Shown here one piece after another: positions 34,868-44,502 of a DNA stretch of 64,000 nt. The translations under genes were made by a program, and so were the position numbers. Where the stretch lies: the NCBI RefSeq assembly GCF_030913705.1, contig NZ_CP133190.1, positions 4,551,501-4,615,500 on the forward strand, in the 5' to 3' direction. The first letter of the stretch is position 1. Each line of letters starts with the position of its first letter. Source of the stretch: Anaerocolumna sp. MB42-C2 (GTDB lineage: Bacteria; Bacillota; Clostridia; Lachnospirales; Lachnospiraceae). The notes under the pieces are model-generated. The model made no database searches. It was given only the letters and a program-made list of their open reading frames with translations, and had not been told where the DNA came from.

Positions 34868-37376
34868 AAAGGTGAAAAATGTCCATTTAATAGCAAATGC
34901 CCATCTGGATCCGGTATGGCTCTGGAGATGGCAGGAAGGCTGTTCAGAAGCGCTGTCTACTTTTCGTACCGCCTCTGAATTAACGGAAGAATTTAATGGG
35001 TTTGTATTTAATCATAATGAAGCAATTCTGTATGAATGGGTAAAAGAAAATGATATTACCTTATATAACACGATTAAAAAACAAATCCAGGATGGTAAAT
35101 GGCATATTATGGGAGGGTGGTTTTTACAGCCGGATTGTAATATGCCATCCGGTGAATCCATAATCAGGAATATCCAGGTTGGCCAAAGGTTTTATAAAAA
35201 AGAGTTTGGAGTAGTGCCGACAACCGCCATTAATTTTGATTCCTTTGGACATTCCAGAGGATTGGTTCAGATACTGAGTAAAGCAGGATATGATTCTTAT
35301 CTTGTCTGCAGGCCGGCAGCGGACTGGTATGATTTTAAAGATCAGGATTTTATCTGGAGAGGATTTGCAGACTCGTCTGTAATCGTACACCGTTCCGATG
35401 AAAATTATAATTCCGTCTGGGGAGATGCAGCGAAAGAACTGGATCAGTTTCTGGAACAGAAAAAGGAGGAAGAGGTTACTCTATGCTTATGGGGAGTAGG
35501 TGACCATGGAGGCGGTCCCACAAGAAAAGATTTAAGGGATCTAAAGATAATGATAGAAAACAGTGAAGAATATCATATCAAACATTCTGTACCGGAAGCC
35601 TATTTTGAGGAATTAAGGGAAAAGAATCCTGATTTGCATGAAGTTTCTGCAAGTCTGAATCCTGTGGCGCCGGGATGTTATACTTCTCAAATCAGGGTAA
35701 AACAAAAACATCGTTTATTGGAAAATGAATATTATTCTGCTGAAAAAATGGCAACTGCCGCAGAAGTATTAAATCATAAACCTTACCCTAAGGAGATATT
35801 TCATGAGATAGAAAAAGCGCTGCTGTTTAGTGAATTTCATGATGCCCTGCCTGGTTCCGGCAGTCCATTGGTGGAAGAGGATACTATACGGTTATTGGAT
35901 CATGGACTGGAGTTAGTGTCCAGAATGAAACACTATACGGCACTTGCATTAGCTGAACATGAGGATAAAGTGAAACCGGACAGTTCCGTAATTCTTATGT
36001 ACAATCCTCATCCATATGACATAACAGGTGTTTTTGCCTGTGAAGTGGGTCTGCCAAAACAAAACTGGACATCGGATTTTATGTATCCTGAAGTCACCGC
36101 TGAGGGTAATAAGATACCAACTCAGGCAGAAAAGGAATGCAGTAATTTCTCTATTGACTGGAGGAAAAAGGTAGTGGTACAGGCAACACTAAAAGCTTTC
36201 TCTATGAACCGCTTTGATGTTACCTTTAAACCTATGGAAAAACGGCCCGTATTCAGTGAAATTGTGTCAAAACCCCTATATGTATTTGAAAATGACAGAA
36301 TGAAAGTCGTTATTAATACAACTACAGGGTTATTGGAAGAATACTATGTTGACGGGATATGTTACCTGACGAAAGGAAGTTTTATGCTCTCGGCGTTTGA
36401 TGATACCAGTAATCCATGGGGAATCGGGACGATGGAATCCTCGGGGCGAAGAAATTTCAGCCTTTTGTTACCTCATGAGGGAAGTGAATATTCCGGTTTA
36501 ACAAGTAAAGTAATTCCATCCGTAAGAATTATTGAGGACGGCGAAGTACGTACCACTATTGAAGCAGTATTTGGATTACATAATTCAAAAAGTTATATCC
36601 GTTACCAGCTCCCGAAAAAAGGAACGGATTTTGATGTTGAATTAGGTGTTTTATTCTTAGAGAAAGAGCAGTTTTTGAAATTAACACTTAATATTCCGGA
36701 AGCAGATAATAAATTCAGCGGACAGATCATGTTCGGAAGTGAGGAATTAAAGCAAGGTGAAGAAACCGTATCCCAGAAATGGGTTATGGTCAGTGATAAA
36801 GATAAAAATGCGGTAGCAGTACTGAATAAAGGAACTTATGGAGCAAGTTATATGAACGGAGAGTTAGGAGTTACTTTATTAAGGAGTGCAGGATATACGG
36901 CGTCTGATTTTATTATGGGCAAAGCCTTACAGGAGGAGCAATGGGCACCCAGAATGGAACAGGGCGAGAGATTTTACCAGTTCAGGATAACTGCAGGGAA
37001 TAAAAAAGAACTGGATAACCGCCTGGACCAAATGGCTTTAGCTTATAATGAAGAACCCTACGCTTTTGCATACTGCCCGCCTGGGTATATAGAACCCGGA
37101 GTTAATCGGAGAGTAAGCTTTTTAACAATTGATAATCCCAATGTTATTTTATCTGCTCTTAAAAAGAGTGAGGACAGAGACGGATATATTATGAGGCTTT
37201 ATGAGAATTCCGGTAAATCTGCTACTGCAGTTCTTAATATTTTGGACGGCAGGTTGGTAAAAGAAATAAAGCTTAATGCAAATGAGATAAAGACCTTCTT
37301 TATATCCGTCAAAGACAGTTATATAGAGGAGACCTCATTGATTGAAATGGATTTAGGTAATTCAGAAAATATATAG
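34854..37376 (+). CDS. GH38 alpha-mannosidase
   Basis: An 840-residue GH38 enzyme, zinc-dependent in the family. The metal ligands His17 and Asp19 lie in ANAHLDPVW, the nucleophile is Asp129 in INFDSFGHS, and the third metal histidine is in EFHDALPGSG. GH38 enzymes of bacteria remove alpha-1,2-, alpha-1,3- or alpha-1,6-linked mannose, here likely the side chains left on imported mannan fragments. No signal peptide. Together with GH76 and GH125 it completes an intracellular mannan pathway. Confidence 0.92.
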   Translation: MSENKKVKNVHLIANAHLDPVWLWRWQEGCSEALSTFRTASELTEEFNGFVFNHNEAILYEWVKENDITLYNTIKKQIQDGKWHIMGGWFLQPDCNMPSGESIIRNIQVGQRFYKKEFGVVPTTAINFDSFGHSRGLVQILSKAGYDSYLVCRPAADWYDFKDQDFIWRGFADSSVIVHRSDENYNSVWGDAAKELDQFLEQKKEEEVTLCLWGVGDHGGGPTRKDLRDLKIMIENSEEYHIKHSVPEAYFEELREKNPDLHEVSASLNPVAPGCYTSQIRVKQKHRLLENEYYSAEKMATAAEVLNHKPYPKEIFHEIEKALLFSEFHDALPGSGSPLVEEDTIRLLDHGLELVSRMKHYTALALAEHEDKVKPDSSVILMYNPHPYDITGVFACEVGLPKQNWTSDFMYPEVTAEGNKIPTQAEKECSNFSIDWRKKVVVQATLKAFSMNRFDVTFKPMEKRPVFSEIVSKPLYVFENDRMKVVINTTTGLLEEYYVDGICYLTKGSFMLSAFDDTSNPWGIGTMESSGRRNFSLLLPHEGSEYSGLTSKVIPSVRIIEDGEVRTTIEAVFGLHNSKSYIRYQLPKKGTDFDVELGVLFLEKEQFLKLTLNIPEADNKFSGQIMFGSEELKQGEETVSQKWVMVSDKDKNAVAVLNKGTYGASYMNGELGVTLLRSAGYTASDFIMGKALQEEQWAPRMEQGERFYQFRITAGNKKELDNRLDQMALAYNEEPYAFAYCPPGYIEPGVNRRVSFLTIDNPNVILSALKKSEDRDGYIMRLYENSGKSATAVLNILDGRLVKEIKLNANEIKTFFISVKDSYIEETSLIEMDLGNSENI

Positions 37377-37447
37377 ATTTTCGAATATACCAAACCGCAT
37401 TATTTATAAACCGAATTAAAGTAAGTAAAATTTAAGGAATTAGACCG

Positions 37448-37524
37448 TTGACAAATTTTCCAAGGTCCTTTATCCTTGACATATCGGGGTTGCTGCAAAA
37501 TATCAATTTATTCTGCAGCAGCCC
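37448..37524 (+). promoter_or_regulatory. Promoter and leader hairpin before the MFS gene
   Basis: TTGACA (37448-37453), 17 bases, TATCCT (37471-37476). A transcript from here would begin with a strong hairpin, GGGTTGCTGCA (37487-37497) with TGCAGCAGCCC (37514-37524). The hairpin could stabilise the leader, act as attenuator, or end the upstream mannosidase transcript. Confidence 0.4.
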
Positions 37525-37552
37525 TTTAAAAATACTAGTCAGGAGAAAATTT

Positions 37553-38788
37553 GTGAATCAAACTTGGAAAAAAAATATAATAATCTTTTTAGCCAGTCAG
37601 ACTTTATCCCTCTTTGGATCCTCCCTTGTCCAATACGCAATAACCTGGTATATTACCTTGGAAACGAAGTCCGGTCTGATGATGACCATATCTATCATCT
37701 GCAGTTTTCTGCCTACCTTTTTCCTCTCACCTTTTGCAGGTGTATGGGCAGACCGTTATAACCGCAAAATTTTAATTATGTTGTCTGACTCCCTTATAGC
37801 AGTATCTACATTGATATTAGCAATCTTATTTTTAATGGGTTACAATTCCATTTGGATGTTATTTATCGTATCTGCTATCCGTGCAGTCGGGGCAGGTATA
37901 CAATCACCGGCAATTAACGCATTTCTGCCTCAATTGGTACCGGAAGACAAGCTCACTAAAATAAATGCGACGAATGGCACTATCCAGTCCCTGATTATGC
38001 TGGTATCCCCTATGCTAAGCGGAGCACTGTTAACTTACACCAGAATTGAGGCAATCTTTTTTATTGATGTGATTACTGCTGCCATAGGAGTAAGTATATT
38101 GCTGTTTTTCCTTCATGTAGGTGCTCACAATAAGGCTATGTCAGAACAGGCAGTCAGTTACAAAGAAGATATGTTTAAAGGGATCAATTATGTGAAAAAC
38201 CATCCTTTTGTAAAAGAATACTTTATATTCTGTGCATTTTTCTTCTTTTTGGCCACACCCGTTGCTTTCCTTACCCCGTTACAGGTTACCAGAAGCTTTG
38301 GTGAAGAGGTATGGCGGCTGACGGTTATTGAAATTATTTTTTCCGTAGGTATGATGGCCGGAGGTATCCTTATGACAATTTGGAATGGTTTTAATAATAA
38401 AATCCATACCATGACTTTATCCAGTGTTGTTATGGGTGTTTGTACATTTGCTTTTGGTTTTATTTCAGATTTCTGGCTCTATTTATTACTAATGGGTGTG
38501 TTCGGATTTGTTATGCCATTTTTTAATACTTCTTCTACGGTAATGCTTCAGGAAAAGGTGGAAGAGGACTATTTAGGCAGGGTATTTGGGGTATTCGGAA
38601 TGATTTCCAGTGCAATGCTGCCACTTGGTATGTTACTTTTTGGACCTTTATCCGATATAATAAAAATAGAATGGATTTTAATTGGCACCGGTATCCTGTT
38701 ATTTGTGGAAGGCCTTATTATGTCCGGCAGTAAAGTTCTATTGGATGCTGGTAAACCCAAGACAAAAAATGCAGGAGAAGTAAATTAA
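37553..38788 (+). CDS. MFS efflux transporter (MefA/EntS-like)
   Basis: A 411-residue major-facilitator protein with about twelve membrane helices and the motif GVWADRYNRK between helices 2 and 3. The family (MFS_3 type) includes macrolide and siderophore exporters. GTG 37553 is the likely start, since CAGGAGA lies ten bases before it; the upstream frame is promoter and leader. It may export a drug or metabolite; no link to the mannan genes is evident beyond position. Confidence 0.85.
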   Translation: MNQTWKKNIIIFLASQTLSLFGSSLVQYAITWYITLETKSGLMMTISIICSFLPTFFLSPFAGVWADRYNRKILIMLSDSLIAVSTLILAILFLMGYNSIWMLFIVSAIRAVGAGIQSPAINAFLPQLVPEDKLTKINATNGTIQSLIMLVSPMLSGALLTYTRIEAIFFIDVITAAIGVSILLFFLHVGAHNKAMSEQAVSYKEDMFKGINYVKNHPFVKEYFIFCAFFFFLATPVAFLTPLQVTRSFGEEVWRLTVIEIIFSVGMMAGGILMTIWNGFNNKIHTMTLSSVVMGVCTFAFGFISDFWLYLLLMGVFGFVMPFFNTSSTVMLQEKVEEDYLGRVFGVFGMISSAMLPLGMLLFGPLSDIIKIEWILIGTGILLFVEGLIMSGSKVLLDAGKPKTKNAGEVN

Positions 38789-39025
38789 TATCAAAGATAA
38801 GAGGGGGGAGAATCTAACTGAATAATTTATGATATAGGAAAAAAGCCCATGTTAATAAATAAATCTTGTTTCCTGTTACAGGTTCAGTTATAATATGAAT
38901 TAGACGAAATATTACAAAAGATAACATTATTTTTAATTAGATTTAGTGATGTTATATCAATTTTAAGGCTGCTTTATTAACAGAAACATTCCCAGGGAAT
39001 GTTGGTGTTTGCTAAGGAGAAAACA

Positions 39026-39817
39026 ATGTCGGAAGTAAATAGAATAACAAATGCAGAGAATAATAAGGTATATAACGTAAATTCAGATAAAAAAACCACA
39101 GCCGTTAAGAGCAGTTTCTCTTCCTTTTTAGGAGAAACGAAAAGCCTGGATTCTATTTTTAATGAGGCGTCACAAAAATATAATGTACCGGTTGATTTAT
39201 TAAAAGCAATTGGTAAGGCCGAATCCAGTTTTGATGCGAAAGCAGTTTCAAGATGCGGAGCCCAGGGTATTATGCAGCTTATGCCTGCTACGGCAGCTTC
39301 ACTTGGTGTTACGGATTCTTTTGATGCACAGCAGAATATAATGGGTGGTGCAAAGTATATTTCCCAGCTGTTGGATAAATATGACGGTAATGCAAGTTTA
39401 GCTCTTGCAGCTTATAATGCAGGAAGTAATAATGTTGCGAAATACGGCGGGATTCCTCCTTTTAAAGAAACTCAGAACTATGTTAAAAAAGTACTTGACT
39501 ATGCTAATCAGGGTGTTGATACAAACAATGCGGTAGTCTCCGCTAATTCTGCGGCCTCAGGGAATACGGTAACATTTTCCTCCATCGATATTGCACAGAT
39601 TAAAAATAATCTCATTAACGGCGAGGATACGGAAGAAACTACATCTGCCGCAGATGAATTACAGTCTGTTTTTAATTATGATGATTACATGAAATTTATT
39701 GATACTTTCTTTAACGACGATGAGGAAAAGAAATCAAAGGAAGATAATAAAAATTATACGGCTAATACGATTAATTTCAATGTTCCGGTAATGAGTTTAT
39801 TAAAGTTGAAAATTTAG
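39026..39817 (+). CDS. Lytic transglycosylase (SLT domain)
   Basis: A 263-residue protein with an SLT/goose-lysozyme-like domain at about 45-155: catalytic Glu66 in GKAESSFD, then GAQGIMQLMP and ALAAYNAGSNNV. Such enzymes cleave the MurNAc-GlcNAc bond of peptidoglycan with formation of anhydro-MurNAc. It has no signal peptide, as in flagellum-associated transglycosylases, but no flagellar gene is adjacent. The acidic, Lys-rich C-terminal 70 residues are low in complexity. ATG 39026 follows TAAGGAG. Confidence 0.85.
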   Translation: MSEVNRITNAENNKVYNVNSDKKTTAVKSSFSSFLGETKSLDSIFNEASQKYNVPVDLLKAIGKAESSFDAKAVSRCGAQGIMQLMPATAASLGVTDSFDAQQNIMGGAKYISQLLDKYDGNASLALAAYNAGSNNVAKYGGIPPFKETQNYVKKVLDYANQGVDTNNAVVSANSAASGNTVTFSSIDIAQIKNNLINGEDTEETTSAADELQSVFNYDDYMKFIDTFFNDDEEKKSKEDNKNYTANTINFNVPVMSLLKLKI

Positions 39818-39921
39818 CCTGCTATTTTAATAAGCACACACTTGGATCTTAGCAAGACAATTTACACGAAACTGCATGGTCATCTGTCGGCCAAAATGTT
39901 ATATGAAAACGGAGATTCATT

Positions 39922-40413
39922 ATGAAAAATACGGGTTCTGTTATAAATGCGATGATACAGTATTATTCAGGAGATATAAAGAGAATTAATCATTTTATTA
40001 AAGTGTATGGTTATTGTAAATCCATAGGGGAAATGGAAAACCTTGATGATAAAACAAAAGAAATCCTGGAAGTTACGGCAGTAGTTCATGATATCGGCAT
40101 AAAGGTAAGTGAAGAAAAATATCACAGCAGTTCAGGGCATTATCAACAGATCGAAGGCCCTGCCGTTGCCGCAGATATGTTAGGAGGTCTGGGTTATGAT
40201 CAGGAGTTTATAGATCGTGTATGTTATCTCATTGCACACCACCATACCTATACTAATATAGAGGGGCTGGATTATCAGATTTTGGTGGAGGCTGATTTTT
40301 TAGTTAATTTGGATGAAGATAAGTCATCCACGGATACTATTCGTAATGTGAAACAAAGTATTTTTCGTACCAAAACAGGAATAACATTTTTAAATCATTT
40401 ATTCGGCGTTTAA
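39922..40413 (+). CDS. HD-domain phosphohydrolase
   Basis: A 163-residue protein with the HD motif TAVVHDIGI near 52-60, an upstream metal histidine (RINHF) and AHHHTY plus VEADFLVN completing the metal site. Probably a metal-dependent phosphohydrolase of nucleotides or signalling nucleotides; the substrate cannot be told. It is convergent with the crcB pair. Confidence 0.8.
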   Translation: MKNTGSVINAMIQYYSGDIKRINHFIKVYGYCKSIGEMENLDDKTKEILEVTAVVHDIGIKVSEEKYHSSSGHYQQIEGPAVAADMLGGLGYDQEFIDRVCYLIAHHHTYTNIEGLDYQILVEADFLVNLDEDKSSTDTIRNVKQSIFRTKTGITFLNHLFGV

Positions 40414-40540
40414 ATCACACAATCTTTTCTCTCTAAAATTACCAGTAAGGGGCTTTGCATAATTCATAAAATGTTACTTGTTAAGATACCTCATATTCTT
40501 AAAGTAAGTCAGTAAATTTAAATTGCAATAGCCCTTCTTT

Positions 40541-40888
40541 TTAAATCAGACAGTAACCTATACCATATCCAAGGATTCCTAAAACCAGGGAGCTTATAAT
40601 ATAAGTAAATGCATTCAGTTTTTTATTTTTCTGAAATAGCTGAAACCCTTCATACATAAAAGTTGAAAAAGTTGTGTAAGCTCCTAAAAATCCATCCCCA
40701 AATAAAAGGTAGATATTTTTTCCGGCGTCCATACTGCTTATAATTCCTAAAAGGATCGCACCGGTTATATTAATCATAAAAGTACCTATAGGGAAAGCAA
40801 TGCTGTATTTACCGGAAATTATTTTACCCGCCTGATACCTTGTCAGACTTCCCAGTGCCCCACCTAAACCGACAAATATTAATTCCAT
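40541..40888 (-). CDS. crcB: Fluoride channel subunit CrcB/Fluc, second copy
   Basis: A 115-residue, four-helix membrane protein of the Fluc family. Signature residues are visible in GGALGSLTRY near the N-terminus and in GAYTTFSTFMYEG near 75. Fluc channels are dimers in antiparallel arrangement that export toxic fluoride. ATG 40888 follows AGGAGG, which lies within the last codons of the upstream crcB, and the genes are coupled. Gram-positive bacteria often have such tandem pairs forming heterodimers. Confidence 0.92.
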   Translation of the reverse strand: MELIFVGLGGALGSLTRYQAGKIISGKYSIAFPIGTFMINITGAILLGIISSMDAGKNIYLLFGDGFLGAYTTFSTFMYEGFQLFQKNKKLNAFTYIISSLVLGILGYGIGYCLI

Positions 40889-40889
40889 A

Positions 40890-41327
40890 TTATTCCTCCT
40901 GTTCATCTACGGGATTATTATTTACATTTTTTTTATTCTTTTTAATGATGCAAACAACAGTTCTTTCTAAAACTACACCCAGATAGGCGGCGGTAATTCC
41001 TAATAACGCTGAAAGAGTTACATAAGAGAATGCGGATAAATAAGCGCCTTTAGACAATAAGGATACTGTTTCTTTACATAGGGTTGAGAAGGTGGTGAAA
41101 GCGCCAATAAAACCTGTAGTAATTCCTAATTTTAAATCGGCTCCTAACTTAAAAACTTCATTCGCTCCGGTTAAAACCAAAGCCAGAACAAAGCTTCCGA
41201 TAATATTGATGGCTAAGGTATTTAAAGGTATATTTCCACTGTAATAGTCAGTAGGAATATTCCTGATTATATACCTTAAAACAGCGCCAAAGACACCACC
41301 CAAACTAATAAAAATGTATTTTCGCAT
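40890..41327 (-). CDS. crcB: Fluoride channel subunit CrcB/Fluc, first copy
   Basis: A 145-residue Fluc protein with GGVFGAVLRY and GAFTTFSTLCKE motifs, four membrane helices and an unusually long Lys/Asn-rich tail of about 22 residues. ATG 41327 is chosen because GGGAGA lies before it; eight codons of upstream frame are dropped. It lies behind a fluoride riboswitch. Confidence 0.92.
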   Translation of the reverse strand: MRKYIFISLGGVFGAVLRYIIRNIPTDYYSGNIPLNTLAINIIGSFVLALVLTGANEVFKLGADLKLGITTGFIGAFTTFSTLCKETVSLLSKGAYLSAFSYVTLSALLGITAAYLGVVLERTVVCIIKKNKKNVNNNPVDEQEE

Positions 41328-41465
41328 TTTATTATCTCCCTCTTTTTTCATATGGTATATTTAAAACATATTTCTCTATGATTTATTCTTAAGTAACTAT
41401 TTAGAGTACTCAATTATTTTGTGTACATAAACGCAGGTATGCAGGAAATGAATAGTCACCAATAT

Positions 41466-41555
41466 TAAATAAAATAACCCCTGCAAATAATACAGAGTAT
41501 TTGCAGGAGTCATCAGCATCTTAAGCGGTTAAAGGTGAACTCCATCACCGTTCAG
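41466..41555 (-). promoter_or_regulatory. Fluoride riboswitch (crcB motif) with overlapping terminator
   Basis: Reading the minus strand from 41553, the aptamer shows GGTGATGGAGTTCACC, then AACCGC, then GCTGATGACTCCTGC, all hallmarks of the crcB motif. The last TCCTGC also forms the 5' arm of a terminator (stem at 41480-41489 and 41498-41507) followed by a U-rich tail. Fluoride binding should stop terminator formation and turn on crcB. The start codon is about 140 bases downstream. Confidence 0.93.
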
Positions 41556-41717
41556 CTTTCTATTATAACACCAAATTAGAAAAAAAACTATATTTTTATT
41601 AAATGGATATATCAGGAATTCCTAACAATTACATAGTAAATATATAAATAATATTATATAATAACGATAGAGATACCGATTACCTATACTTAAGATCTTC
41701 TGCAAGAGGTGAGACGA

Positions 41718-42134
41718 ATGGAGAACATAATTATTAATGCAATGAAAGCAGTTATTATACATGATAGAAAAGCGCTGATTGTGAAACGAACGGAGACAAA
41801 TAAAATCGGTGCGGGAACCTGGGAATTTGTTGGAGGAAAATTAGAATTCGGAGAAGATTTGATTAGTGGGTTAAGAAGAGAAATACTGGAAGAAACAGGA
41901 TTAGAAGTCACGGTAGACAGGTTGCTTTTTGCCACGTCCTTTAAAACCCACGATTACAGACAAGTTGTGATAATTAATTATTTATGTCACACTGATACGA
42001 ATGAGGTTATTTTATCCGAAGAACATTCTCATTACTTATGGGCGGATAAGTCCGCCTTACAGAAGTGTTTAGGAAAGAGAACCCTTAAGGACTTAGCAGA
42101 GAATAACATACTGGATCAGCTGGATATAGATTAA
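41718..42134 (+). CDS. NUDIX hydrolase
   Basis: A 138-residue pyrophosphohydrolase with a complete NUDIX box (GGKLEFGEDLISGLRREI then LEETGLEV) at about 38-60. The WEFVGGKLEFGE start is like that of MutT- or ADP-ribose-type enzymes, but the substrate is not decided by this. ATG 41718 follows GAGGTGA and is preferred to GTG 41709. Divergent from the crcB operon. Confidence 0.9.
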   Translation: MENIIINAMKAVIIHDRKALIVKRTETNKIGAGTWEFVGGKLEFGEDLISGLRREILEETGLEVTVDRLLFATSFKTHDYRQVVIINYLCHTDTNEVILSEEHSHYLWADKSALQKCLGKRTLKDLAENNILDQLDID

Positions 42135-42216
42135 GATATAATATAATTTGTATATAATCCATAATTTATGATAAAACTATTTGGGATAAAAGTTCTGTCT
42201 TAAGGAGGATGAGAAG

Positions 42217-42567
42217 ATGAATGAAAGTTCAGAATACAGATTAACTGCCTGTGTAATTCATTTCTTCGTATATCTGGTGATTGTTGTTGTTCCCTGGTTA
42301 TTTGCTTTTGAAATGCTGCCGTTTAACTACGCAGCAATGACGATACCCGTTGAAATCGGTATCTATATCCTGTGGAGTGTTGTCCTGATTTTATCTGTAT
42401 TTCTAACTAAAAAAGACATTAAAAAGTATACCTTTGATTCAACAGGGGAAATGTTAAGTAAAAGAATGTGGAAAGTTATTTTTGTAATTTTCCGGGTACT
42501 TATTCTGTTCACTTTGGCTTATTTACTTCTCTCCTTACTTTTAATAGGTATTAGTTATATGGTTTAA
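42217..42567 (+). CDS. Small three-helix membrane protein, unknown
   Basis: A 116-residue protein with three hydrophobic segments (about 12-35, 43-65 and 85-113) and a basic loop. Start follows TAAGGAGGATG. I do not recognise the family; a terminator follows, so it is a single-gene unit or ends the NUDIX transcript. Confidence 0.6.
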   Translation: MNESSEYRLTACVIHFFVYLVIVVVPWLFAFEMLPFNYAAMTIPVEIGIYILWSVVLILSVFLTKKDIKKYTFDSTGEMLSKRMWKVIFVIFRVLILFTLAYLLLSLLLIGISYMV

Positions 42568-42573
42568 AGAGAT

Positions 42574-42606
42574 AAAGCCTGATTCAATTATTGATAGGGC
42601 TTTTTT
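42574..42606 (+). terminator. Terminator before the mannitol PTS locus
   Basis: AAAGCC...CAATT pairs with TTGATAGGGCTTT and leads into TTTTTT. Confidence 0.65.
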
Positions 42607-42732
42607 CTAATGTAATTATTGTTAAAAATAATATAATTGTGATAAGTTTATGCCTTGTTTTTCTCTCTTTTTATGTGTAAATTGTCTAAATAATTCTGGT
42701 ATTTAGTCATGTCATTATTGAATAGCGACAAA

Positions 42733-42778
42733 TTGACGTTTGTTCAAGTTGAAATAAGAGCCTATCACCCGTTATAAT
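42733..42778 (+). promoter_or_regulatory. mtlA promoter and possible MtlR site
   Basis: TTGAAA (42749-42754), 18-base spacer, TATAAT (42773-42778). Just upstream TTGACGTTTG (42733-42742) recurs exactly at 44455-44464 before mtlR, so it may be the activator site or a shared -35 element. Confidence 0.45.
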
Positions 42779-42865
42779 AAAACTATCTTAAGAAGATGAT
42801 TGGCCAATCAATTCTTCAGAAAATAATAATAACTATTCATTAATTTTCAGAAGAGAGGGTAAGAG

Positions 42866-44269
42866 ATGAAAGAAAAAGTTCAAGTGTTTGGAAGATTTTT
42901 AAGCGGTATGGTTATGCCGAATATTGGGGCATTTATAGCATGGGGGTTTATAACTGCATTATTTATCCCGACGGGATGGTTACCAAATGAAAACCTTGCA
43001 GTTTTGGTAGGTCCTATGGCATCAACATTACTAACCTTATTAATTGCTTTCACCGGAGGTAATGCTGTTGCCGGTCATCGAGGCGGAGTTATCGGAGCAA
43101 TAGCAACAATGGGTGTTATAGTTGGTTCGGATGTTCCTATGTTTCTCGGTGCAATGATCATGGGTCCCCTAAGTGCCTGGATTATTAAAAAGTTTGATAA
43201 ATTACTGGAAGGAAAAATAAAAGCAGGTTTTGAAATGCTTGTGAATAACTTTTCACTTGGTATCATAGGCGCGTTACTTGCATTACTTGCATTAAAAGGG
43301 ATTGCTCCGGTTGTTTCACAATTAAATATTGTGATGCAGGCAGGTGTTGGTTTCTTCGTTGAGCATGGTTTACTTCCTTTAGCAAGTATATTTATTGAAC
43401 CTGCAAAGGTATTGTTCTTAAACAACGCAGTTAATCATGGCATTTTATCCCCAATGGGTATGGAGCAGTCTAAAGAATTAGGAAAATCAATTTTCTTTTT
43501 ATTAGAAGCCAATCCGGGTCCGGGACTCGGTATCCTGCTTGCATATTGTATTGCAGGTAAAGGTTCTGCCAGAAGCTCTGCACCGGGTGCAATTATAATT
43601 CACTTTTTAGGTGGTATCCATGAAATATATTTCCCTTATGTTTTAATGAATCCAACTTTAATCATAGCAGCTATTGCAGGTGGAGCGAGCGGTATCTTTA
43701 CGCTTAGCATATTAGGCGGCGGTTTAGTTTCGGCAGCTTCTCCGGGAAGTATTATAGCAGTACTTGCCATGACACCAAAGACAGGATATCTGCCGGTTAT
43801 CTTAGGGGTATTAGTTGCAACAGTGGTTTCCTGCGCGGTTGCAGTACCTCTGCTTAAGATATTTGGTAAAGATGAAGATGTTGAAGCAGCAAAAGATAAA
43901 GTAAAAGAAATGAAAATGGCTTCCAAAGGTATTGTAGCAGAAAACAAAAGTGTAGTGTCTGAAACCCAAAGTATAGACAGTGCTAACGTTAAAAGTATCG
44001 TATTTGCCTGCGATGCCGGAATGGGTTCCAGTGCTATGGGGGCAACGGTACTTCGTAAAAAACTGGCAGCAGCAGGACTTGGACACATTAATGTAGTTCA
44101 TGCATCCGTATCAAATATACCAGGGGACGCAGAGATTGTAGTTACTCATGTGGAATTAAGAGAACGTGCAGCTCACAGCAATCCAAATGCGAAATTAGTT
44201 TTAATCAAAAACTTCCTTTCAGCACCGGAATATGACACTTTAGTAGAAGAGTTAAAACAGACAAAATAG
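42866..44269 (+). CDS. mtlA: Mannitol-type PTS permease EIICB
   Basis: A 467-residue PTS permease. Residues about 1-340 are the EIIC membrane domain with GNAVAGHRGG, NNAVNHGIL and GGIHEIYFPYV motifs of mannitol permeases. The C-terminal EIIB domain carries phosphocysteine Cys382 in FACDAGMGSSA. There is no fused EIIA; a separate one lies at 46823. It phosphorylates its substrate, probably mannitol, during import. ATG follows GAGAGGG. Confidence 0.93.
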   Translation: MKEKVQVFGRFLSGMVMPNIGAFIAWGFITALFIPTGWLPNENLAVLVGPMASTLLTLLIAFTGGNAVAGHRGGVIGAIATMGVIVGSDVPMFLGAMIMGPLSAWIIKKFDKLLEGKIKAGFEMLVNNFSLGIIGALLALLALKGIAPVVSQLNIVMQAGVGFFVEHGLLPLASIFIEPAKVLFLNNAVNHGILSPMGMEQSKELGKSIFFLLEANPGPGLGILLAYCIAGKGSARSSAPGAIIIHFLGGIHEIYFPYVLMNPTLIIAAIAGGASGIFTLSILGGGLVSAASPGSIIAVLAMTPKTGYLPVILGVLVATVVSCAVAVPLLKIFGKDEDVEAAKDKVKEMKMASKGIVAENKSVVSETQSIDSANVKSIVFACDAGMGSSAMGATVLRKKLAAAGLGHINVVHASVSNIPGDAEIVVTHVELRERAAHSNPNAKLVLIKNFLSAPEYDTLVEELKQTK

Positions 44270-44290
44270 AGCTAGCAAATTAGTGCGAAA

Positions 44291-44318
44291 GGGGTTATTG
44301 CGTTAGGCAATACCCCTA
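44291..44318 (+). terminator. Terminator after mtlA
   Basis: AGGGGTTATTGC pairs with GCAATACCCCT; an outer TAGTGC/GCACTA pairing extends it. T-tail is weak. Confidence 0.6.
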
Positions 44319-44502
44319 TTTGCACTACTATAATGTTATTACTATGTTATTTAATATAATTTAATTATTATTACAAGTCCTGTAACAAATACTTATCTTT
44401 TACAGGCCTTTACCGGTCATATATCAAGTCAGTTCATCTAATTTTAACAAAGTCTTGACGTTTGAATAATTTCAGGAAATTTTAAAAAGGAGGGATAAGA
44501 TT

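Noticed and set aside
43636..44101. Long minus-strand open frames within mtlA
   Set aside because: They are antisense to the conserved EIICB coding sequence.
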